In this document: positions 36,901 through 46,426 of the stretch, piece by piece
Layout: every line of letters begins with the position of its first letter
Position numbering within the stretch: position 1 is the stretch's first letter
NCBI RefSeq assembly: GCF_000513135.1
Contig: NZ_BAUV01000011.1
Span: 1 to 64,000 of the forward strand
Source of the DNA: Halalkalibacter akibai JCM 9157
GTDB taxonomy: Bacteria; Bacillota; Bacilli; Bacillales; Bacillaceae_D
DNA: 64,000 nt
Reading direction: 5' to 3'
The notes under the pieces: model-generated
Seen by the model: the letters and a program-made list of their open reading frames with translations, nothing else
Database searches by the model: none
Told to the model about the DNA's origin: nothing
Program-made: the position numbers and the translations under genes

Positions 36901-36934
36901 AAGCCTGAAATTCCTTGGAATTTAGGCTTTTTTC
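36901..36934 (+). terminator. Terminator after the TrxB-like gene
   Basis: AAGCCTGAAATTCC pairs with GGAATTTAGGCTT, followed by TTTTT. Confidence 0.9.
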
Positions 36935-37290
36935 TGTTGTAGGAAAAAAGACGGCAAGGTATATTCACCTTCATTATTTATGCTAGCTTGAAATGTTAAA
37001 ATTTAGTATGATAAGAATAGAAAATTATGAATAATAATTGCTTATATGGAAACAATAATCTAATCTTAAAGCTAATATTCAATAAAAGGCAGATCCTAAC
37101 GAGAGAAATGGGACTGTCTGTTTTTATGAAAGACTGTTTTCGTAAAGAGTGTTGATTTAAAGTAAGTAATTCCTCAAAGTAAAATGGAGCGTAATGCAAC
37201 GAATATGTAGAGGACACGTAACTCATAAACAACAAAGTATACGAAAATAGCCTTGTGGAATAAGATCACCAAGAAGTGAGGTGCAAACCT
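36935..37290. other. Non-coding gap with a remnant of repeat A
   Basis: No gene is seen. At 37192-37255 the sequence aatggagcg joined to gcgtaatgcaacg, then aacaacaaagt...aaaatag, matches the two outer ends of repeat A copy 2 and its right flank (26930-26995), with the middle of the repeat missing. The rest is AT-rich with no clear structure. Confidence 0.6.
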
Positions 37291-37959
37291 GTGAGTAAAT
37301 ATCAATTTCCTGATTATTGGAAAAGAGAAATGGAACAAAGTAATGACTGGTTTTCAGAAAAAAACCAAATATATAAACAAAACAATTTGATATTTCTTGG
37401 ACAAATCCTTAACTCATACTCGGGTCAACATGAATCTTTTCGTTTGTTGTTACCAAATATTAAAGCGGTTACAGGGTTTGTGCAATACATCTTCTTGCCG
37501 ACGGCTTTTATTGGTTATTTTACGATTTCTGACATGGATTCCAAGACGATTATGATTGGAGATGAAGCTTTTTCAACTGTTTTAGATCAGCTTCCTTTAC
37601 GTGATCAAGTCGATGAAGAAGTACTAGTTATAATGAAAGAATTGTTTGAAATGCTTAAATCAAGTTGGAAACAGTCAGACATTGAAATGTTCCACACACT
37701 TGAACAAGTATTAAGAAAACTAGAAACGATTGAAATCAATCATATTATTACCTCTTTTAATGTGCTTCGTTCTCCTAGAGTTTTAGCAGATTGGCTTATT
37801 AATGAATATGAGAACGAACCAGTCCTTGGAATTACCACTCTAGAAGAAGAAGTGAATATGAACGTCCACGAATTTCTAGAACTAAGCATACAAGCTGAAT
37901 CTAAACCGTTTCATTCTAAAAAGTTTTTTCATAGCTTGGATCGTGTCATGATTTTATAA
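37291..37959 (+). CDS. Hypothetical protein, family not recognised
   Basis: 222 residues, soluble, rich in charged and aromatic residues, mainly helical in appearance (EVLVIMKELFEMLKSSWKQSD, FHTLEQVLRKLETIEINH). It has no signal peptide, membrane segment or motif that I know. GTG 37291 is chosen because GAGGTG lies 8 bases upstream; the ATG-type start upstream would remove that site. It stands alone before the sporulation genes. Confidence 0.6.
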   Translation: MSKYQFPDYWKREMEQSNDWFSEKNQIYKQNNLIFLGQILNSYSGQHESFRLLLPNIKAVTGFVQYIFLPTAFIGYFTISDMDSKTIMIGDEAFSTVLDQLPLRDQVDEEVLVIMKELFEMLKSSWKQSDIEMFHTLEQVLRKLETIEINHIITSFNVLRSPRVLADWLINEYENEPVLGITTLEEEVNMNVHEFLELSIQAESKPFHSKKFFHSLDRVMIL

Positions 37960-38040
37960 AAACCTGTACATACGCACAAGCGACTCTAGCCATTTTCCAT
38001 ACCTTATTAGTATATCGTATAAAAGAAAGGAGAATGCTAG

Positions 38041-38439
38041 ATGTATGAGCATAGAAATCCAACAATCGGAAGAGACAAGACAATCCCAGGAATGAAGAAA
38101 CCAGTTGTGAAAAAGCCAGTTCTTGACCCAATTGAGGATAAGAAACCAATCGACTGTAAACCTGTTGAGAAAAAACCTACTGACTGTAAACCAGTAAAAG
38201 ACAAAAAACCAGTTGATTGTAAACCAGTAGATAAGAAGCCAATTGAAGATAAAAAGCCCCCGATAAAGGACGATAAGAAACCAAAAGTGGACCCGTGGTC
38301 ATTACTATTATTCGGCCCACCTAGCAGCAGGCACCAACAGATAAAGCAGAACGACCTAGAGGATTCTGGTGGTAATAAAGGTTTCCCCAAAAAGCGCATG
38401 GAGTGTAAAAACTTTCATGCGTTTTTTGATGTTTACTAA
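38041..38439 (+). CDS. Lys/Pro/Cys-repeat protein, possible spore surface protein
   Basis: 132 residues. Residues 17-85 are made of repeats of the form KKPxDCKPVxD, with three Cys in equal contexts. A small hydrophobic patch WSLLLFGPP follows, then a charged tail. AAAGGAG precedes ATG 38041. Low-complexity, Cys-containing, basic proteins of this kind are often in spore coats, and yjcZ and spoVIF are near; this is inference. The frame runs through a terminator hairpin (38389-38427) and overlaps the convergent gene by 4 bases, so the real stop may be earlier and the last 15-20 residues uncertain. Confidence 0.65.
   Translation: MYEHRNPTIGRDKTIPGMKKPVVKKPVLDPIEDKKPIDCKPVEKKPTDCKPVKDKKPVDCKPVDKKPIEDKKPPIKDDKKPKVDPWSLLLFGPPSSRHQQIKQNDLEDSGGNKGFPKKRMECKNFHAFFDVY
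38389..38427. terminator. Terminator hairpin at the end of the repeat protein
   Basis: AAAAAGCGCATG (38389-38400) pairs with CATGCGTTTTTT (38416-38427) around 15 bases. It lies inside the last codons of the upstream frame. Confidence 0.75.
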
Positions 38440-39044
38440 GTTAGGGCTGACCTGTATGCAGTTTCAGCAATCAATTTATGCCCTAAATGATTAGGATGTC
38501 CGTCGGTAGCAAGTAGGTTAGCCAGTTGTTGTCGAAAAGCGTTATAGACATCAACATAAGAGACATGGGTTGACGTAAATGCGTGTAAAGCTTGATTATA
38601 TCTTTGAATAATAAAATGACTATAAGGTAGCTGTGGTACGGGATTATATAGTCCAATTAATTGAATTGAACAATGTCTTTTTCTTACATATGATTTAATG
38701 TTATGAATTTCCTTTAAAATAAAGCTCATATTCTGTGAAAACAATTTAAGACTTTTTTCAACCATATGAAGATCATGAAAACGTAAGGCCTGAAGAAGAT
38801 CATTTCCCCCAAGAGTTATCGTGATAAAATCTGCTTCGGCAATCGCTCTTCTAGTTTCTCTGTTTTGCAGCTTTTGAATGAATTGGCTAGAGGTAATACC
38901 TGATTGTGCTTGGATGTTCAAGGATACTTTTTGATGGATGGACTTTTCTATTAGGTTTGCATAATGAGTAACAAATCCAGCTCTAAAAAAGTCTCCCTTT
39001 CCAACTGTTAAGGAATCCCCAAGTGCTGTATAAACAAAAGTCAT
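38436..39044 (-). CDS. SGNH/GDSL-family hydrolase
   Basis: 202-residue lipase/esterase-like protein with block I GDSLTVG (catalytic Ser near residue 10), block III GGND near 80 and block V DGHPNHLG (Asp and His) near 180. There is no signal peptide. The substrate is unknown; cell-wall or sporulation-linked deacylation is possible by context. A ribosome site AGGAGG precedes the start at 39044. Confidence 0.88.
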   Translation of the reverse strand: MTFVYTALGDSLTVGKGDFFRAGFVTHYANLIEKSIHQKVSLNIQAQSGITSSQFIQKLQNRETRRAIAEADFITITLGGNDLLQALRFHDLHMVEKSLKLFSQNMSFILKEIHNIKSYVRKRHCSIQLIGLYNPVPQLPYSHFIIQRYNQALHAFTSTHVSYVDVYNAFRQQLANLLATDGHPNHLGHKLIAETAYRSALT

Positions 39045-39247
39045 GATAAACCTCCTACAGAAGTTTTTTTATAGTCTATGTTTAAAATAAAGCAGTGAAC
39101 AGGCTGATAACACATATAAATCCTCAATTCTCTAATTTAAAAATAAATAAACACAAGCCCAAACAAGTCGAGGATCACTTGCATATAGTAAGGAAGAATA
39201 GTAGCTTATTTAACTACTATTTACTCAGAATCAAGGAGGTGTTCTAC

Positions 39248-39346
39248 ATGTCTGGATACGCTTACGGAGGTGGCTTTGCGTTACTTGTTGTATTGTTCAT
39301 CTTATTAATTATCATCGGCGCATCATACGGTGGCTACGGCTACTAA
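39248..39346 (+). CDS. yjcZ: YjcZ-family small sporulation protein
   Basis: 32 residues: MSGYAYGGG, a hydrophobic segment FALLVVLFILLIIIG and a Gly/Tyr tail (SYGGYGY). This is the pattern of YjcZ/SscA-type membrane microproteins made in spores. AAGGAGGTG precedes ATG 39248. The spoVIF gene follows, the same pairing as in B. subtilis. Confidence 0.9.
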   Translation: MSGYAYGGGFALLVVLFILLIIIGASYGGYGY

Positions 39347-39366
39347 TTTGATCGACTGACATGTAG

Positions 39367-39400
39367 GAATTGTTCCATGTTCTTTTTCGTGGAACAATTC
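39367..39400. terminator. Hairpin between yjcZ and spoVIF
   Basis: GAATTGTTCCA (39367-39377) pairs perfectly with TGGAACAATTC (39390-39400). The T-run is in the loop and none follows, so it may stabilise rather than terminate. Confidence 0.55.
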
Positions 39401-39428
39401 TCTACCTACCTAAAGAGGAGGATGTAAT

Positions 39429-39689
39429 TTGTTTGGTAAAGGTTTTTTTCAAAACATGGAAAACAAAACTGGCGTTAAGATGACGGATGTCTTAAAATTG
39501 GCTAATTCTTTTCAAAATGCTAACTTTCAAGATGAAAACACGATCAGAAGAGTCGTGCAAGAAGTGTCTGCCGTTGCTAATAAAAAAGTTTCAAAAGAAA
39601 TGGAAGATCAAATTGTTCAAACCCTTTTAAAAGATTCAAATAACATTAACATGGATACTATCTCAAAAATGTTAGACCAAAAAAAATAA
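39429..39689 (+). CDS. spoVIF: Stage VI sporulation protein F
   Basis: 86-residue sporulation protein (YjcC) needed for coat assembly and resistance in B. subtilis. It has the family pattern FFQNMENKTGVKMTDVLKLANSF, then NKKVSKEMEDQIVQ and DTISKML. Start TTG 39429 follows GAGGAGG with spacing about 6. It follows yjcZ after 82 bases. Confidence 0.88.
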   Translation: MFGKGFFQNMENKTGVKMTDVLKLANSFQNANFQDENTIRRVVQEVSAVANKKVSKEMEDQIVQTLLKDSNNINMDTISKMLDQKK

Positions 39690-39699
39690 CGAAGAAAAT

Positions 39700-39735
39700 C
39701 TTGTAACTAAGATTGTTACAAGGTTTGTTTCGTTA
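39700..39735 (+). terminator. Terminator after spoVIF
   Basis: CTTGTAAC / GTTACAAG around taagatt, with outer gaa/ttc pairs, then TTTGTTTCG. Confidence 0.7.
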
Positions 39736-39820
39736 TTAATTCGATGAATTAAGAATTCACTCAATGATCTAGAAAACGTCCATTGACTCTAACTAAAGTT
39801 GAGCTTTAGAAACTTAGTCA

Positions 39821-39858
39821 AAAAAGAACCCGATTACGCGTGTAATCGGGTTCTTTTT
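39821..39858. terminator. Terminator of xylR
   Basis: Perfect 17-bp stem AAAAAGAACCCGATTAC / GTAATCGGGTTCTTTTT with loop gcgt; A- and T-runs at the two ends allow action in both directions. Confidence 0.93.
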
Positions 39859-39859
39859 G

Positions 39860-41029
39860 CTACTGTTTTTCCTCTTGACTCAAATCTGCTTTTAAAAATC
39901 CTTCGATCGCGTAGGCAGATACACCAAGAGCTGAAGAATATATCTTTAAATCAGAAAAATGAATTTGCAGATTTGATTGATTATGTTTTAAAGAATGATT
40001 TTCAATAATGTCTTGGATTGGTTTTGCCAGCAACGATTTTGCTTTAGCTAAACGATTTCCAATAATAATTTGCTCTGGATTAAAGGAGTTAACAATATTA
40101 TTAATTCCATAACCAATATATTCACCTATTTGAGTAAAAAGCTCTGCAATCTCTGGGTGTTCATCTGCTTGCTCAATTAAAGACTCTAATGTAATTCTTG
40201 TATCTGGTAGTATCTGTTGAGCTTGCTTTAATAGAGTTTGCTCTGAAGCGTACAATTCCCAGCAGCCTTTGCTACCACAACTGCACGTATCTCCGAACAC
40301 ATTAATAATCATATGACCCATTTCTCCAGAGAAACCGTTCACTCCCCGGTACAATTCATCATTTAAGATTAAACCAACACCTAAACCAATTCCAGCACTT
40401 AAGTAAACAAGATTAGTAAAATCTTTTCCAGCACCAAATCTTTTTTCACCATATGCTCCAGCATTCGCTTCATTTTCTATAGTGATGGGAACGTTATATT
40501 TTTCCTCCATTTTCTCTCTTAGGTCAATATTCTTCCAACCTAGATTGGGAGCAAGTAAAATGCTTCCGTTGTTGTTAACAATGCCTGGTACACCAATACC
40601 AATACCTACAATTCCGTAATGGCTATTAGGAGCTTCGTTCCATAAAAATTGAATAACTTCATCTATAATAGCTATTGTTTCTTCGTATGTTGTTCTATGG
40701 ACAGAGATCATTTTCTCATTAACTATTTGACCCGATAAATCGGTTAAAACACCCAAAATATAATTAACGCCAAGATCAATTCCTATTGAGTAACCAGAAC
40801 TTTCATTGAAAACTAGCATAACAGGGCGTCTACCACCACTAGATTTACCCGTCCCAGACTCATAGCATAGAAACTCCTCTAACAACTCATTTACTAATGA
40901 AGAAACAGTCCCTTTTGTTAAGCCAAGTACTTGAGAGATGTCAGCACGAGATAAAGGACCTTGATTAATAATGGTTTGTAATACAAGCGATTTATTATTT
41001 ACCTTAACTAACTGCTGATTCCATGACAT
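39860..41029 (-). CDS. xylR: Xylose repressor (ROK family)
   Basis: Represses the divergent xylA operon; released by xylose. The N-terminal helix-turn-helix (SRADISQVLGLTKGTVSSLVNELL, about residues 27-50) is followed by a ROK sugar-kinase-like domain with GIDLGVNYILGVL, GIGIGVPGIV and the ROK Zn motif CSCGSKGCWELYASE near 250. 389 residues, the normal size of XylR. It is read away from xylA with a 320-base gap holding the operator. Confidence 0.93.
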   Translation of the reverse strand: MSWNQQLVKVNNKSLVLQTIINQGPLSRADISQVLGLTKGTVSSLVNELLEEFLCYESGTGKSSGGRRPVMLVFNESSGYSIGIDLGVNYILGVLTDLSGQIVNEKMISVHRTTYEETIAIIDEVIQFLWNEAPNSHYGIVGIGIGVPGIVNNNGSILLAPNLGWKNIDLREKMEEKYNVPITIENEANAGAYGEKRFGAGKDFTNLVYLSAGIGLGVGLILNDELYRGVNGFSGEMGHMIINVFGDTCSCGSKGCWELYASEQTLLKQAQQILPDTRITLESLIEQADEHPEIAELFTQIGEYIGYGINNIVNSFNPEQIIIGNRLAKAKSLLAKPIQDIIENHSLKHNQSNLQIHFSDLKIYSSALGVSAYAIEGFLKADLSQEEKQ

Positions 41030-41181
41030 CGAATTAGTCTCCTCGAATAATTTAATTTGCCTATAACAGAATACTACTGTTTTAATAGCAAGGCAGCGTA
41101 CTCTGGGTAAGACGTTAAAAATAAAACCGCGTTTTATTTCCTATTAAACTAGTTATAACACATTTAAATAAAAAATGAAAA

Positions 41182-41225
41182 ACTTTGTTTATTCGATAGA
41201 CAAACTAAGTTTGGCTTGGTATAAT
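41182..41225 (+). promoter_or_regulatory. xylA promoter with XylR operator
   Basis: The -35 box TAGACA (41197-41202) and -10 box TATAAT (41220-41225) have an exact 17-base spacer. The interrupted palindrome ACTTTGTTTAT...AGACAAACTAAGT (41182-41210) matches the known Bacillus xyl operator (AGTTTGTTT...AACAAACT) and overlaps the -35 box. Confidence 0.88.
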
Positions 41226-41287
41226 CAAATTAAGAACAGAGAAAATAATCTAGAACATAAGATAGATCATTTTTATTGTTCCGTATT

Positions 41288-41301
41288 TGAAAGCGATAAC
41301 A
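41288..41301 (+). promoter_or_regulatory. cre site in the xylA leader
   Basis: TGAAAGCGATAACA matches the cre consensus at all 14 positions. It lies 63 bases downstream of the -10 box and 51 before xylA, as a roadblock site would. Confidence 0.85.
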
Positions 41302-41351
41302 CATTTACTAAGTATGAAAAAATTAATTATATTGATGGGGGATTGAAAAAA

Positions 41352-42683
41352 ATGAGTTATTTTGAAAATGTTTCTAAAATTAAATATGAAGGTCCAAATT
41401 CTTCAAATCCTTTTGCGTTTAAATACTATAATCCAGCAGATCAAATCAACGGAAAGTCGATGGAGGAATATCTACGTTTCGCAGTTTCTTATTGGCATAC
41501 ATTCACAGGAGAAGGTAACGATCCTTTTGGAGCAGGCACAGCTGTTCGTCCTTACAACCACCTTTCAGGAATGGACTTAGCTAAAGCTCGCGTTGAAGCG
41601 TCTTTTGAATTCTTTGAGAAATTAGATGTTCCTTACTTCTGCTTCCATGACTTTGATGTGGCTCCTGAAGCAGATTCTTTAAGTGAAACATTCAAAAACA
41701 TTGACGTAATCGTAGCAATGATCAAAGAGTACATGAAAACAAGTAAAGTTAAATTACTTTGGAATACTGCAAACATGTTTACACACCCACGTTGGTTACA
41801 TGGTGCTGCTACTGCTCCAAATGCAGATGTCTTTGCTTATGCTGCAGCAAAAGTTAAAAAAGGTCTAGAAGTTGGTAAAGAGCTTGGTTCAGAAAACTAT
41901 GTATTCTGGGGCGGTCGTGAAGGTTACGATACTTTATTAAATACAGATATGGGTCTAGAACTTGATAACTTAGCACGTTTCTTCCACATGGCGAAAAGCT
42001 ATGCAACGGAAATTGGATTTGACGCTCAATTCTTAATTGAACCAAAACCAAAAGAGCCAACTAAACATCAATACGATTTCGACGTAGCAACTGGTCTTGC
42101 TTTCTTACAAAAATATGACTTACAAGATGTGTTCAAGTTTAACATTGAAGCTAACCACGCTACATTAGCTGGTCATACATTCGAGCATGAATTACGCACA
42201 GCTCGTATTAACGGTATGTTAGGTTCAGTTGATGCTAACCAAGGAGATACATTACTTGGATGGGATACAGATGAATTCCCAACAGATCTTTACTCTACAA
42301 CTTTAGCTATGTATGAAATTCTTAAAAATGGCGGTCTTGGAACTGGTGGTTTGAACTTTGACGCAAAAGTAAGACGTGGTTCATTTGATACAGATGATCT
42401 TTTCCACGCTCACATTGCTGGTATGGACGCATTTGCTATCGGTACGAAAGTTGCACAACGTCTGATCGAAGACAAAGTGTTAGATAATTTCGTTGCAGAT
42501 CGTTACAGCAGCTACACAGAGGGGATTGGTCTTGATATCGTTGAAGGAAAAACAGATTTCAAAAAGCTAGAGCAACATGCTTTAGGTTTAACTGAGATCA
42601 AAAATAAGTCTGGTAGACAAGAATTCCTTAAAGCTACTGTTAATAAATACTTATTAGAGGCTTACGCAACAGTAAAGTTATAA
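41352..42683 (+). CDS. xylA: Xylose isomerase
   Basis: Converts D-xylose to D-xylulose in the cytoplasm with two divalent metals. Motifs: FHDFDVAPE (catalytic His), [39 protein letters not shown] and [20 protein letters not shown] 41352 follows GGGGG after ten bases; an in-frame upstream extension from 41175 crosses the promoter and cre and is not coding. 443 residues, normal for this class. Confidence 0.97.
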   Translation: MSYFENVSKIKYEGPNSSNPFAFKYYNPADQINGKSMEEYLRFAVSYWHTFTGEGNDPFGAGTAVRPYNHLSGMDLAKARVEASFEFFEKLDVPYFCFHDFDVAPEADSLSETFKNIDVIVAMIKEYMKTSKVKLLWNTANMFTHPRWLHGAATAPNADVFAYAAAKVKKGLEVGKELGSENYVFWGGREGYDTLLNTDMGLELDNLARFFHMAKSYATEIGFDAQFLIEPKPKEPTKHQYDFDVATGLAFLQKYDLQDVFKFNIEANHATLAGHTFEHELRTARINGMLGSVDANQGDTLLGWDTDEFPTDLYSTTLAMYEILKNGGLGTGGLNFDAKVRRGSFDTDDLFHAHIAGMDAFAIGTKVAQRLIEDKVLDNFVADRYSSYTEGIGLDIVEGKTDFKKLEQHALGLTEIKNKSGRQEFLKATVNKYLLEAYATVKL

Positions 42684-42705
42684 GGTACTAACACCTTTCA
42701 TATGT

Positions 42706-42748
42706 AAAAATGTGCTGAAATACTTTAAGGGTGTTCAGCACATTTTTT
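42706..42748 (+). terminator. Terminator-like hairpin between xylA and xylB
   Basis: AAAAATGTGCTGAA pairs with TTCAGCACATTTTT and further T residues. It would let only part of the transcripts enter xylB. Confidence 0.82.
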
Positions 42749-42776
42749 TAAGAATTAATTGTAGGGGGAGCCATAA

Positions 42777-44279
42777 ATGAAATATGTAATTGGAGTTGAC
42801 CTAGGTACAAGTGCAGTAAAGGTATTATTGATGAATGTATCAGGTGAAGTGTGCAAGGAAGTGTCAAAATCATATCCTTTAATTCAAGAAAAATCAGGTT
42901 ATAGCGAACAAGATCCAAATGAGTGGGTTGAAAAAACAACCGAAGCACTTAAGGAATTAGTAGAACAATTTGATGGCGATGTAGCGTCGATTGAAGGAAT
43001 TAGTTTCTCAGGTCAAATGCATGGATTAGTTTTACTAGATGAAGAATTTAAAGTTCAACGTAATGCTATTTTATGGAATGATACGAGAACAACGGAACAA
43101 TGCCAACAAATTTACGATTTAGTTGGAGAAGAGCGTCTTTTGGAAATCACAAAAAATCCTGCATTAGAAGGTTTTACCTTACCGAAACTTCTTTGGGTTA
43201 AGCAAAATGAGTCAGAAATTTTAGCAAAGTCTAAAGTATTTATGCTACCAAAAGATTACTTGCGCTATGAGATGACTGGGGCAGTCCACATGGAATATTC
43301 GGACGCAGCAGGTACACTATTATTGGATGTAGGTTCAAAAGAGTGGAGCACAGAACTGTGTGAGGTTGTAGGAATTAATCCAGAGCTATGTCCTCCCTTA
43401 GTTGAATCACATGCACATGTTGGGAATATTACTGAAGATTTTGCCGCTAAAACAGGACTTGCTTTAACGACAAAAGTATTTGCTGGTGGAGCCGATAATG
43501 CTTGCGGAGCAATAGGATCAGGTATCTTATCAGAAGGAAAAACACTATGTAGCATTGGTACATCTGGGGTTGTTCTTTCTTATGAGGAAAGAAATGATCG
43601 TGATTTTGGTGGGAAAGTACATTATTTCAACCATGGAGAAGAAAATGCTTACTATACAATGGGTGTTACATTAGCAGCTGGCTATAGCCTAAGCTGGTTT
43701 AAAGATACATTTGCTGCAGAGGAGCCTTTTGAACAATTATTAACAGGTTTAGATGAAGTTCCGGTTGGGGCTAATGGATTATTATTCACTCCATATATCG
43801 TTGGTGAGCGAACTCCGCATGCAGATGCTGTGATCCGTGGCAGTTTTATTGGCATGGATGCGTCTCATAAACGTATTGATTTTGCTCGTGCAGTTATTGA
43901 AGGCATTACATTCTCTTTAAATGAGTCTATTGATATCTTTAGAGAAAGTGGCAAAACAATTGATACGATTATCTCAATCGGTGGTGGAGCAAAGAATGAA
44001 ACGTGGCTTCAGATTCAAGCTGATGTGTTTAATGCGACAATTGTGAAGCTAAAGAGTGAACAAGGACCAGCAGTGGGTGCTGCTATTTTAGCAGCTTATG
44101 GTTGTGGTTGGTACGAGTCTTTAGAAAAATGTGCCGATACGTTTATTCAGCAAGCACAAACATACTCTCCTAATCCAGAGAACGTAGAAAAATATCAACA
44201 ACTATTCAAATTATATAAACAAGTATATGTTCAAACAAAAGAACTAAACGAAGGATTAAATCAATTCCGCAAACATTGA
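42777..44279 (+). CDS. xylB: Xylulokinase
   Basis: FGGY-family kinase that phosphorylates D-xylulose. N-terminal GVDLGTSAVKVLLMN, SFSGQMHGLVLLD and WNDTRTTEQC, with the later signature GGGAKNETWLQIQADVF near residue 402. 500 residues, usual. GGGGGAG precedes ATG 42777. Confidence 0.96.
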   Translation: MKYVIGVDLGTSAVKVLLMNVSGEVCKEVSKSYPLIQEKSGYSEQDPNEWVEKTTEALKELVEQFDGDVASIEGISFSGQMHGLVLLDEEFKVQRNAILWNDTRTTEQCQQIYDLVGEERLLEITKNPALEGFTLPKLLWVKQNESEILAKSKVFMLPKDYLRYEMTGAVHMEYSDAAGTLLLDVGSKEWSTELCEVVGINPELCPPLVESHAHVGNITEDFAAKTGLALTTKVFAGGADNACGAIGSGILSEGKTLCSIGTSGVVLSYEERNDRDFGGKVHYFNHGEENAYYTMGVTLAAGYSLSWFKDTFAAEEPFEQLLTGLDEVPVGANGLLFTPYIVGERTPHADAVIRGSFIGMDASHKRIDFARAVIEGITFSLNESIDIFRESGKTIDTIISIGGGAKNETWLQIQADVFNATIVKLKSEQGPAVGAAILAAYGCGWYESLEKCADTFIQQAQTYSPNPENVEKYQQLFKLYKQVYVQTKELNEGLNQFRKH

Positions 44280-44309
44280 TAAGTCAGAAATACACTTAGT
44301 AGATAACAG

Positions 44310-44333
44310 CACTGTTTAGTTTACTAAACAGTG
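44310..44333. other. Hairpin between xylB and tkt
   Basis: Perfect 10-bp stem CACTGTTTAG / CTAAACAGTG with loop TTTA, no T-run after it. Possibly a stability or processing element. Confidence 0.55.
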
Positions 44334-44359
44334 TTACATAAAAAAGGAGTGGAGTTAAT

Positions 44360-46372
44360 ATGTCAGTCGAACAACTTACGGTTGAGCAGTTAGCAGTTAA
44401 TACAATTCGTACCCTTTCTATTGATAGCGTTGAAAAAGCGAATTCAGGTCATCCAGGAATGCCGATGGGGGCAGCACCTATGGCTTTTTCCCTTTATGGT
44501 CAACAAATGAAGCATAATCCATCAAACCCTAATTGGTTTAATCGCGATCGTTTCGTTTTATCAGCTGGTCATGGTTCAATGTTACTTTATAGCATTCTTC
44601 ATCTAACAGGTTATGATGTTAGTTTAGATGACTTGAAAAACTTCCGTCAATGGGGCAGTAAAACACCAGGGCACCCTGAGTTTGGTCACACGCCAGGTGT
44701 AGATGCGACTACAGGACCGCTTGGACAAGGTTTTGCAATGGCTGTTGGTATGGCGATGACAGAAAGACATTTGGCTGCCAAGTTTAACCAAGATCAGTTT
44801 GATGTAGTTGACCATTATACGTATAGCATTTGTGGTGATGGTGACTTAATGGAAGGTGTGTCAGCTGAAGCTGCTTCATTAGCAGGACATTTACAATTAG
44901 GTCGTCTAGTGGTTCTTTATGATTCAAACGATATCTCTCTAGATGGAGATTTGAATCTATCTTTCTCTGAAAGTGTAGAAAATCGCTTCAAAGCTTATAA
45001 CTGGCATTACCTAAGAGTAGAAGATGGAAATGATTTAACTGAGATTAACAAAGCGATTGAACTTGCAAAAGCTGACCCTCGTCCAACTTTAATTGAAGTC
45101 AAGACGACAATTGGTTATGGTTCGCCAAACAAAGGTGGCAAATCTGCTTCTCATGGTGCCCCACTTGGTCAAGAGGAAATTAAGTTAACAAAAGAAAACT
45201 ATGGTTGGTCTTATTCAGAAGAATTTCATGTCCCAACAGAGGTTGCTTCTTTATTTGCTCAAGTGAAAGAAGAAGGTTTAAAACATGAGCAAGAATGGAC
45301 GCAATTACTTGAAAAGTATACAAAAGCTTTTCCTGAATTAGCAGAACAATTAACGAAAGCTATTAATGGAGAGTTACCTGTTGATTGGGATCAAAACTTG
45401 CCGTCATATGAAGCTGGAGTCGATAAAGTAGCAACCCGTTCTTCTGGAGGAGACGCTTTAAACGCTTTTGCTAAAAATGTTCCTTCTATTTTCGGAGGTT
45501 CAGCTGACCTTGCATCATCTAATAAAACGATGCTAAAGGGAGAGTCAAACTTTAGTCGTGCTGATTACAGTGGCCGTAATGTTTGGTATGGTGTTCGAGA
45601 ATTTGCAATGGGGGCGATCGTTAACGGAATGGCCCTTCACGGCGGAGTAAAGCCATTTGGAGCAACATTCTTTGTTTTCTCTGATTACTTACGTCCTGCT
45701 GTTCGTTTGTCTGCACTTATGAATTTGCCAGCAACATTTGTTTTCACACATGATAGTGTAGCGGTTGGAGAAGATGGTCCTACTCATGAGCCAGTTGAGC
45801 AGCTAGCTTCTTTCCGTGCAATGCCAGGAGTAAGTGTAATTCGTCCAGCAGATGGTAATGAGACAGTAGCTGCTTGGAAAGTTGCTATTGAGAGCAAGGA
45901 TACACCAACAATGCTTGTTTTGAGCCGCCAAGATTTAATGACGAACTCTAAATCAGCTGAAGTTGCTTATGAAGGAGTAAGTAAAGGTGCATATGTCATC
46001 TCAGAAGCAAATGGTGAAGTACAAGGTGTTCTACTTGCAACTGGATCGGAAGTAGAACTTGCAGTTGACGCACAAAAACAGTTAGAGTCAGAAGGAATTT
46101 CCGTTTCTGTAGTTAGTATGCCAAGCTGGGATCGTTTTGAAAAACAGTCAGTTGAATACAAGCAACAAGTGATTCCACCACATGTAAAAGCACGTGTTGG
46201 GATTGAAATGGGATCTTCACTAGGCTGGAATAAATATACTGGAGACCAAGGTGAAATCATCGCAATTGACCAGTTTGGTGCTTCAGCTCCAAGTAATAAA
46301 ATTTTAAGTGAATATGGCTTCACAGTAGAAAATGTAGTCGCAAAAATGAAAGCTGCTTTAGCTAAGAACTAA
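44360..46372 (+). CDS. tkt: Transketolase
   Basis: Thiamine-diphosphate enzyme of the pentose phosphate pathway. It has [22 protein letters not shown], the ThDP motif [20 protein letters not shown] near residue 155, and [20 protein letters not shown] near 470. 670 residues. It is probably a second, xylose-linked tkt copy: its place inside the xyl operon gives extra capacity to process xylulose-5-phosphate. AAAGGAG precedes ATG 44360. Confidence 0.95.
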   Translation: MSVEQLTVEQLAVNTIRTLSIDSVEKANSGHPGMPMGAAPMAFSLYGQQMKHNPSNPNWFNRDRFVLSAGHGSMLLYSILHLTGYDVSLDDLKNFRQWGSKTPGHPEFGHTPGVDATTGPLGQGFAMAVGMAMTERHLAAKFNQDQFDVVDHYTYSICGDGDLMEGVSAEAASLAGHLQLGRLVVLYDSNDISLDGDLNLSFSESVENRFKAYNWHYLRVEDGNDLTEINKAIELAKADPRPTLIEVKTTIGYGSPNKGGKSASHGAPLGQEEIKLTKENYGWSYSEEFHVPTEVASLFAQVKEEGLKHEQEWTQLLEKYTKAFPELAEQLTKAINGELPVDWDQNLPSYEAGVDKVATRSSGGDALNAFAKNVPSIFGGSADLASSNKTMLKGESNFSRADYSGRNVWYGVREFAMGAIVNGMALHGGVKPFGATFFVFSDYLRPAVRLSALMNLPATFVFTHDSVAVGEDGPTHEPVEQLASFRAMPGVSVIRPADGNETVAAWKVAIESKDTPTMLVLSRQDLMTNSKSAEVAYEGVSKGAYVISEANGEVQGVLLATGSEVELAVDAQKQLESEGISVSVVSMPSWDRFEKQSVEYKQQVIPPHVKARVGIEMGSSLGWNKYTGDQGEIIAIDQFGASAPSNKILSEYGFTVENVVAKMKAALAKN

Positions 46373-46426
46373 TCTTTTTCTTTCATAAGGAATAAGGTCT
46401 AAAAGAGTGCTTGGAAGGAGTAGATA

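Noticed and set aside
38037-38399. Minus-strand frame rich in Gly, Phe and Ser opposite the Lys/Pro repeat gene
   Set aside because: Mirror of a low-complexity gene; the plus strand has the ribosome site.
41175-41351. N-terminal extension of xylA
   Set aside because: It would translate through the -10 box, operator and cre; ATG 41352 has a good ribosome site.
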